A stretch of 11,144 bases of DNA from Candidatus Cloacimonadota bacterium (GTDB lineage Bacteria; Cloacimonadota; Cloacimonadia; Cloacimonadales; Cloacimonadaceae): assembly GCA_016875595.1 (NCBI GenBank), contig VGPI01000055.1, positions 1-11,144 of the forward strand, given 5' to 3'. How positions within the stretch are numbered: position 1 is the first letter of the stretch; each line of letters opens with the position of its first letter. The notes beneath the pieces are model-generated. The model saw nothing but the letters and a program-made list of their open reading frames with translations, had not been told where the DNA came from and did no database searches. A program made the position numbers and the translations under genes. Shown piece by piece: positions 6,515-11,144 of the stretch.

Positions 6515-6615
6515 TGCCTGCCCCTCTTTATCAAGTCATGATCAAGCGTTAATCAAGCGTTAATAATTAACGCTTGATTAAGAGGGGATAATGGCTTGAT
6601 AAAGAGGGGCAAGCA
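6515..6615. repeat. 101-base modular palindrome, copy 2
   Basis: This has the same length and plan as the element at 601-701: tips TGCCTG and CAAGCA, two 22-base modules per arm, centre A6565. The right arm is close to that of copy 1. The second left module (6543-6564) has become a tandem of CAAGCGTTAAT, which breaks five consecutive pairs (6544-6548 with 6582-6586). Elsewhere pairing is kept by double changes relative to copy 1: A-T to T-A at 6529/6601, G-C to C-G at 6537/6593, and G-C to A-T at 6538/6592. The tip mismatch C/A (6518/6612) is identical to that of copy 1. It lies in the divergent intergenic region between the secreted-protein gene and recJ. No clear target-site duplication is visible (flanks AAG and AGG). 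Confidence 0.85.
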
Positions 6616-6898
6616 AGGAGGATCCGGGTGCGATGTATCAGCCGAGGAGGGGTTAAAAAGCGTACCAATGTCAGGGAGGGGATGGATAGATGGGGTTTGT
6701 GGCGGGGCTTTTGAGAACGATGGTCGAAAATACTTTAAATAATGCTTTACAAAACCAGGCGGTTTATAGATTTAGCTTAGCTGGTGTAAATCCTTTTCAG
6801 ACATGGTGATTAAGCCGGACACGCCGCTGTCATGGTGGTTGGAACTTGCGGGCAGCGGAGCGAGAATTGAGTTATAAATCTACAATAAAGGATACAAA
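6616..6898 (+). promoter_or_regulatory. upstream region of recJ with a candidate promoter
   Basis: No gene is visible in these 283 bases. Together with the element and leader to its left it forms a 503-base gene-free gap (6396-6898). TTGAGA (6711-6716), 17 bases and TTTAAA (6734-6739) form a reasonable sigma70-type pair for the recJ operon, leaving a leader of about 150 bases. The AAAGGA at 6887-6892, six bases before the ATG, is the recJ ribosome binding site. A short inverted repeat, TAGATTTA (6767-6774) with TAAATCTA, lies within the leader but is too short to interpret. Confidence 0.3.
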
Positions 6899-8620
6899 AT
6901 GGAGAAGCGATGGGAATATCCGATCGAGCTTGATCCGGAGGAACGGCGTCTGGTCGTGGAGGTCAGCAACGCCCTGAAGTGTCCCGTTCTGATCGCCGAA
7001 ATGCTATTCCGCAAGGGATTTCGGACGCAGAGCGAGGTCGGTGAGTTCTTCAATCCGTCTCTGGAGGAGCTGCATGATCCGATTTTATTTGAGGACATGG
7101 AGCGTTCCGTGCGGCGGATACTGGAAGCGATTGAGCGCAAGCAACGCGTTATAATTTATGGCGATTATGATGTAGATGGGACGACGGCAACGGCGCTGTT
7201 GTACTTAGGTTTGAAACGGGTGGGGGCGGATATCGAGTTTTACATTCCGCACCGGATGATCGACGGTTATGGGTTGTCCATCAATAGTTTGGAATTTCTG
7301 AAGGAGAAGCGGGCGGAATTGATCATCAGTGTGGACTGTGGAGTCAATGCCATTGAGGAAGTGGATGCGATCAACGAAGCGGGGATGGAGATCATCATCA
7401 CCGATCATCACAATCCGAAGGAGGAACTGCCCCGTGCCTTTTCCATCATCAATCCCAAGCTGCCGGCAACGTCATATCCCTTTCCGCACCTGGCAGGCGT
7501 GGGAGTGGCATATAAACTGCTGATGGCGATCTACCGCGTGATGGGGATCGATACGCCGGAAAACACCCTCAAGTATATGGATCTGGTGGCGGTGGGCACA
7601 ATTGCGGATATCGTTCCGCTGACCGGTGAGAACCGCATCTTCGCTGCCATTGGACTGCAACACCTGATCGAGAAAAAGAACCTTGGCCTGAATGCGTTGA
7701 TCCTGATCAGCAACCTGAACCAGAAGACGCTGGACGCCTCCGATATCGTCTTTGGCATTGCGCCGCGGATCAATGCCGCCGGAAGAATGGGCAGTGCCGC
7801 TCTGGCGGTGGAATTACTGATCTCCACCGAGGAAGCCCGCAGCGCTGAACTGGCGGAAGTGATCGAACGACAGAACTCCCTCCGGCAACAGGAGGATCAG
7901 AAAACATACTATGAGGCATGTGACATCATAGAGCAGAAATACCGTAATATCAATGATATCCATTGCATTGTCATCTCCTCGGACGACTGGCATCCCGGCG
8001 TCATCGGAATCGTGGCGTCCAAACTGGTGGAAAAGTATTTCCGTCCGGTGGTGATGATCTCGTTCAAGGATGGCTTTGGTTGTGGCTCGGGACGCAGTAT
8101 TCAGGAATTCGACCTGTTTGAAGCGCTTAAGGTAACAGGGCATAATCTGCATAGCTTCGGCGGTCATAAATATGCCATCGGACTGACGATCTATCAGGAA
8201 TACCTCGATCGCTTTGAGAACGAACTGAGCCGCTATATCGCCGAACGGGTGAAGTTTGATGTATTGCAGCAGTCGATGCCGGTGGATACGGCGCTGGAAT
8301 TGTACGCTCTGAGCGACATGCTGCTGGAATGGATCGAGCGGTTTGCGCCGTTCGGACCGGAAAACATGCGTCCGGTGTTTGTCACCAGAGACGTCACTTT
8401 GGCGAATTACCCTTACAACGTGGGGCGCAATCACCTCAAACTCAAAGTCATCAAGGACGGAGTTGTGCTCGACCTGATCGGCTATAATCTCGGGGACTAC
8501 CTGCCCCGCCTCAAGAAGAACAGCGTTGTGGATATCGCTTACACCCTGGAATACAACAAGTTCAGCACCAAAAGTACCATCCAGGGCAAACTGCGGGATA
8601 TCCATATCGTGCATGAATGA
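6899..8620 (+). CDS. recJ: single-stranded-DNA exonuclease RecJ
   Basis: The 573-residue protein has the full length of bacterial RecJ, the 5'-to-3' exonuclease that degrades single-stranded DNA in recombination and mismatch or excision repair. The DHH phosphoesterase motifs appear in order: YGDYDVDGTT (87-96), SVDCG (144-148), TDHHNP (168-173) and VGTIADIVP (232-240), which supply the Asp and His ligands of the two metals. The DHHA1 part follows, with HPGVIGIVASKL (365-376), GSGRS (396-400) and GGHKYAIGL (421-429), and then the C-terminal OB-like domain (about 497-573). All catalytic residues that I can place are present. The ATG has a well-spaced AAAGGA. It is the first gene of a plus-strand unit with a lipoprotein gene 13 bases downstream and lnt beyond. 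Confidence 0.96.
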   Translation: MEKRWEYPIELDPEERRLVVEVSNALKCPVLIAEMLFRKGFRTQSEVGEFFNPSLEELHDPILFEDMERSVRRILEAIERKQRVIIYGDYDVDGTTATALLYLGLKRVGADIEFYIPHRMIDGYGLSINSLEFLKEKRAELIISVDCGVNAIEEVDAINEAGMEIIITDHHNPKEELPRAFSIINPKLPATSYPFPHLAGVGVAYKLLMAIYRVMGIDTPENTLKYMDLVAVGTIADIVPLTGENRIFAAIGLQHLIEKKNLGLNALILISNLNQKTLDASDIVFGIAPRINAAGRMGSAALAVELLISTEEARSAELAEVIERQNSLRQQEDQKTYYEACDIIEQKYRNINDIHCIVISSDDWHPGVIGIVASKLVEKYFRPVVMISFKDGFGCGSGRSIQEFDLFEALKVTGHNLHSFGGHKYAIGLTIYQEYLDRFENELSRYIAERVKFDVLQQSMPVDTALELYALSDMLLEWIERFAPFGPENMRPVFVTRDVTLANYPYNVGRNHLKLKVIKDGVVLDLIGYNLGDYLPRLKKNSVVDIAYTLEYNKFSTKSTIQGKLRDIHIVHE

Positions 8621-8633
8621 CAAGGTATTGACC

Positions 8634-9569
8634 ATGAAAGAGATAACCCCGAATGCCCGGACAAAATGGGGGATCCGGAGAGAAGCCGTTGGGACGCTTT
8701 CTCTTCCTTCCGGTTCGGTGCATAAGTGCAGCTTGTCGGTTCCGTTGCAAAAGCTCAGCTTGTCCGTCCTGCTCCTGCTGTTGCTGGTGTCCTGCGCTAC
8801 GGTGCAGTTCCGTCCGCCCATGGAGATTGATTCCTTCGAGGTGGTGGGCATGGAACGATATGATCAACCGGTATCCAAAGCGCTGTATGATGTGCGGTCT
8901 CAGACCCTGTATGTGATGCACCGGGACTGGCATGAGATCCGCTTCTATCGAGACGGACGAATGATCAACCGGATCGGAGGACTGGGTTTGGAGCGGAGTA
9001 ATTTTCAGAAGCTGGGAGATATGGCTCTGGATGGCGACGGGGCTTTGCTGGTTCTGGATACCGGCGCCCGGCAGGTACGCAAGTTTAATAGTGACGGAAT
9101 GTATATCTCGCAGATCGATATGAGGGGAACGATCCAGCCGGAGCTATTGGCGTTGGGTGCCGATCAGACGATCTATATCTATGATGGACTGGGCAGCCAG
9201 ATCGTGGCTTTTTCTGTGTTGGACGGCCGTGAGCAGTTTCGTTTCGGTAAGTTTGAGCTCAACCGGATCAGTCAATTGACTTGTAGTCGTGATTATGTGC
9301 TTGCTTATAGCGCGGCTGATCATAAGACCACCGTCTTCACCGTTCTGGGACAAAGCGTACGGACGATGGACTGGCTGGGTGTGTACGATGGCTTCAACAA
9401 TCTGATCGAATATCACAACGGGATCCTGACGGGCAGCTCATCTGCGGCACCGGTGGCTTTGCCGACCGGTAATGTGCGCAATCTCAATTGCGTGGGCAAT
9501 GTCATCCTCTTTACCGTCGATCACGAAGTAAGGCGGATCCTGATCAATTACCGGAGCCCAATGCAATGA
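8634..9569 (+). CDS. lipoprotein with beta-propeller-like body
   Basis: The lipobox LVSC places the lipid-bearing cysteine at residue 54, far later than the usual 16-25, after a 40-residue polar stretch and a leucine-rich core (LSLSVLLLLLLVSC). I chose the ATG at 8634 because AAGG lies eight bases upstream. An ATG at 8613, overlapping recJ, is the alternative, and a TTG at 8745 would give a normal 16-residue signal peptide but lacks a binding site. The mature part (about 258 residues) has repeating strand patterns such as LDGDGALLVLDTGARQVRKF and YIYDGLGSQIVAF, typical of NHL or six-bladed propellers. The function is unknown. Codons 27-44 of this frame come from the dispersed repeat at 8711-8766. 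The stop overlaps the lnt start as ATGA. Confidence 0.85.
   Translation: MKEITPNARTKWGIRREAVGTLSLPSGSVHKCSLSVPLQKLSLSVLLLLLLVSCATVQFRPPMEIDSFEVVGMERYDQPVSKALYDVRSQTLYVMHRDWHEIRFYRDGRMINRIGGLGLERSNFQKLGDMALDGDGALLVLDTGARQVRKFNSDGMYISQIDMRGTIQPELLALGADQTIYIYDGLGSQIVAFSVLDGREQFRFGKFELNRISQLTCSRDYVLAYSAADHKTTVFTVLGQSVRTMDWLGVYDGFNNLIEYHNGILTGSSSAAPVALPTGNVRNLNCVGNVILFTVDHEVRRILINYRSPMQ
8711..8766 (-). repeat. two tandem units of a ~30-base dispersed repeat inside a coding sequence
   Basis: Units 8711-8739 and 8737-8766 share CGGTTC at one end and CAGCTTGTC near the other, with one single-base length difference. In reverse complement they match the unit at 11066-11095: 8737-8766 agrees with it at about 26 of 30 positions, and 8711-8739 agrees less well. 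The repeat is read through in frame and encodes the similar peptides GSVHKCSLSV and VPLQKLSLSV in the extended signal-peptide region of the lipoprotein. The strand is given relative to the 11066-11095 copy. Confidence 0.8.
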
Positions 9570-11098
9570 GGTTACGGCATTTGCTGTATGCTCTGCTAAC
9601 GGCACTGGGACTGACGCTGTCGCGGTTGCCGCTGTATCTGGGGTTTGTGGTCTTTATTGCCTGGATCCCGGTGTTACAGGTATTTGAACAGGGGAGGTTA
9701 GCCCGCCTGCGTCTGTTGTATATGGCATTGATCTTTGCCGTGGTGTATTGCAGTGTCCTCCTATACTGGATCGGGGCTGTGACTCCCCTGGGACTGCTGG
9801 GCATTTTCCTGGCTTACACCGGGTTTTATTTTACCGTGTTTTATGCGCTACAACGGATCTGGCAGAGTTGGAGGCGATGGAGGTATATCGGTTTCGTCTG
9901 CGTTCTGATCTCGCTGGAATACCTGCAAAACTTCAGTGAATTCCGCTTTCCCTGGATCAATCTGGGCTATTCCCTGGCAGATTATACAGTGCTGTTGCAG
10001 GCATTGGATCTGGGCGGGGTGATCCTGCTTTCGGTCTTGATCCTGGTGATCAATCTATTGGTGTTCAAACTGATCAATAGACGGCTCAAGGCATTGATCC
10101 CTCTGGGAGCGATCATGCTTGCCTGGCTGGGTTATGGCGTCTGGAGCATCTACGGCGTGAAAATGGAGCAGCATGATCCGCACATCTTTGTGATGCAACC
10201 CTCAGTAATCCAGGAAGATAAGTGGGATGCAGAGCAATTTTACGCAATCGTGAGCCGCTACGATCACCTCTCCCGCGAAGCAAAGCTGGAGGGTGCGCAA
10301 TTGCTGATCTGGCCGGAAGCGGCGATGCCGGTCTATCTGATCCGGCATACCTATTATCTGCCTCTGGTGCAGGATCTGGTGGATGAATTGCAGATGGATA
10401 TCTTCACCGGTTTTCCGGATTACCTGCCGGCGCCTCCGGAGCATCCGATGAATGAGCTGTTCTTCAATGCGGCAACGCTCTTTCGTCCTTTTATGCCACC
10501 GGATTCTCTGTATTACAAGATCATCCTCGTACCAGGCGGGGAACGGATGCCCGGTCTGAAGTATCTGCCCTTTTTGTGGAAGGTGCAGATGGGTCAGGCA
10601 AATTGGGAGTATGGAACCGAGATCAGGTGGTACCGGAGCGGGGACTTTACTTTCTCACCCTCCATCTGCTATGAGATCGCCTTCGCTGATCTCAACCACC
10701 GGATGGCGATCATGAGGAAAACCGGTAAATGGAAGAAGACGGATTATCTGGTCAATATAACCAACGACGCCTGGTTCGGCACTTCCTATGGTCCCTGGCT
10801 GCATTCCGTGCTGACAAAGTTCCGGGCGGTGGAAAACCGCATTCAGATCTATCGTAACGCCAATACCGGCATTTCCATGATCGTCGATCCCAAAGGCAGG
10901 GTCATCAGTAAAGCCAATCTCTTTGAGACCGGTAATATTACTGCTCCGCTGTACATTGACCGGCGTATCCCTCTGATCCGTCATATCATGTATTATCCGA
11001 TGCTCCTGGTCGCCGCTGCGCTGACCCTGTTTGGCATCGCCTGTATCAAGCCCGTCAAACCCAAACCGACAAGCTCGGCTTATGCAACGGAACCGTAG
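9566..11098 (+). CDS. lnt: apolipoprotein N-acyltransferase
   Basis: Lnt transfers a third acyl chain from phospholipid to the amino group of the lipidated cysteine of lipoproteins, in the inner membrane. The 510-residue protein has the expected plan: hydrophobic N-terminal half with about seven spans (residues 5-196), a periplasmic nitrilase-like domain (about 205-470) and a last span (475-494). The catalytic triad is E251 (IWPEAAMP), K318 (YYKIILVPGGE) and C368 (SICYE), with E326 and E370 also conserved. NITNDAWFGTS and AVENRIQIYRNANTG are family signatures. I chose the ATG at 9566, which overlaps the stop of the upstream lipoprotein gene and has GGAG nine bases before it. The last ten residues, PTSSAYATEP, are encoded by a dispersed repeat (11066-11095), so the C-terminal tail is probably an acquired extension. 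Confidence 0.96.
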   Translation: MRLRHLLYALLTALGLTLSRLPLYLGFVVFIAWIPVLQVFEQGRLARLRLLYMALIFAVVYCSVLLYWIGAVTPLGLLGIFLAYTGFYFTVFYALQRIWQSWRRWRYIGFVCVLISLEYLQNFSEFRFPWINLGYSLADYTVLLQALDLGGVILLSVLILVINLLVFKLINRRLKALIPLGAIMLAWLGYGVWSIYGVKMEQHDPHIFVMQPSVIQEDKWDAEQFYAIVSRYDHLSREAKLEGAQLLIWPEAAMPVYLIRHTYYLPLVQDLVDELQMDIFTGFPDYLPAPPEHPMNELFFNAATLFRPFMPPDSLYYKIILVPGGERMPGLKYLPFLWKVQMGQANWEYGTEIRWYRSGDFTFSPSICYEIAFADLNHRMAIMRKTGKWKKTDYLVNITNDAWFGTSYGPWLHSVLTKFRAVENRIQIYRNANTGISMIVDPKGRVISKANLFETGNITAPLYIDRRIPLIRHIMYYPMLLVAAALTLFGIACIKPVKPKPTSSAYATEP

Positions 11099-11144
11099 GG
11101 GCGCTTTCCCTCAGCGCCCCCATCACCCCCGGACAAGCTCGGCT
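11066..11144 (+). repeat. ~30-base dispersed repeat, one full and one partial unit
   Basis: The unit at 11066-11095 contains GACAAGCTCGGCTTATGCAA and ends ACGGAACCG. A second unit begins at 11130 with CGGACAAGCTCGGCT and runs off the window, giving a period of about 64 bases. The first unit forms the end of the lnt coding sequence, and the stop codon TAG begins immediately after it. Between the units lies a perfect eight-pair hairpin. The same family occurs in reverse orientation at 8711-8766. Confidence 0.8.
11098..11120 (+). terminator. GC-rich hairpin after lnt
   Basis: GGGGCGCT (11098-11105) pairs perfectly with AGCGCCCC (11113-11120) around a seven-base loop, starting in the last base of the lnt stop codon. 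The bases after it (CATCACCCCC) contain no T-run, so it is not a canonical intrinsic terminator. It could protect the 3' end of the operon transcript or simply be part of the repeat unit that surrounds it. Confidence 0.4.

Noticed and set aside
6766..6840. tRNA-like segment with TTTAGCTTAGCTGGT resembling a D arm
   Set aside because: No acceptor stem pairing and no T-loop motif of the GGTTCGAATCC type follow at the right distance.
8526..8633. Earlier start for the lipoprotein gene inside recJ
   Set aside because: This frame overlaps conserved recJ sequence. The ATG at 8634 has an AAGG at good spacing. The ATG at 8613 remains possible.
7814..8851. Long minus-strand ORF (345 codons) over recJ and the lipoprotein gene
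   Set aside because: It is antisense to recJ, which has all its catalytic motifs. The reverse frame has no family motifs, so it is a shadow of codon usage.
9488..9565. Earlier start for lnt inside the lipoprotein gene
   Set aside because: The extra 26 residues are basic and unlike Lnt. The ATG at 9566 overlaps the upstream stop as ATGA and has GGAG nine bases before.

Overview
The window looks like chromosomal DNA from a Gram-negative bacterium of the FCB group, and Candidatus Cloacimonadota fits best. This is inference. The large secreted protein ends in a FlgD-like module that opens with NYPNPFNP and closes in a short basic tail, and it carries chitobiase-type C-terminal repeats. Such architectures are common in Cloacimonadota, Marinimicrobia and Bacteroidota relatives. 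No phage, plasmid or transposase gene is visible. All the protein genes I can recognise are household or envelope genes.

Layout. At 1-89 (minus strand) lies the 5' end of an unidentified gene that leaves the window. Bases 90-727 hold no gene but are full of repeats: a cluster of REP-like palindromes (250-420), a pair of perfect 35-base direct repeats separated by 36 bases (413-518), and a 101-base, almost perfect palindrome (601-701). Four minus-strand genes follow. In transcription order they are a 931-residue modular secreted protein (3600-6395), the membrane protease HtpX (2642-3529), an RlmD-like rRNA uracil-5-methyltransferase (1144-2490) and, overlapping it by four bases, a small lipoprotein (728-1147). 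A weak hairpin separates the secreted-protein gene from htpX. The intergenic stretch 6396-6898 carries a second copy of the 101-base palindrome (6515-6615) and candidate signals for both directions. On the plus strand a tight operon follows: recJ (6899-8620), a lipoprotein with a beta-propeller-like body (8634-9569) and lnt, apolipoprotein N-acyltransferase (9566-11098).

How the genes work together. Lnt completes the maturation of lipoproteins, and two lipobox proteins are encoded in this window, one of them translationally coupled to lnt. HtpX is membrane protein quality control. RecJ and the RlmD-like enzyme are DNA repair and ribosome modification genes that share transcription units with envelope genes.

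The most interesting content is non-coding or repeat-derived. (1) The 101-base element is built from four copies of a 22-base module, two direct and two inverted, and the two copies differ by compensatory base changes. (2) A separate repeat of about 30 bases lies inside the signal-peptide region of the plus-strand lipoprotein as two tandem units. It appears again, in the opposite orientation, as the last codons of lnt, so a dispersed repeat seems to have become protein-coding at both places. (3) The 35/36-base direct repeat has the geometry of a minimal CRISPR, but there are no cas genes here.
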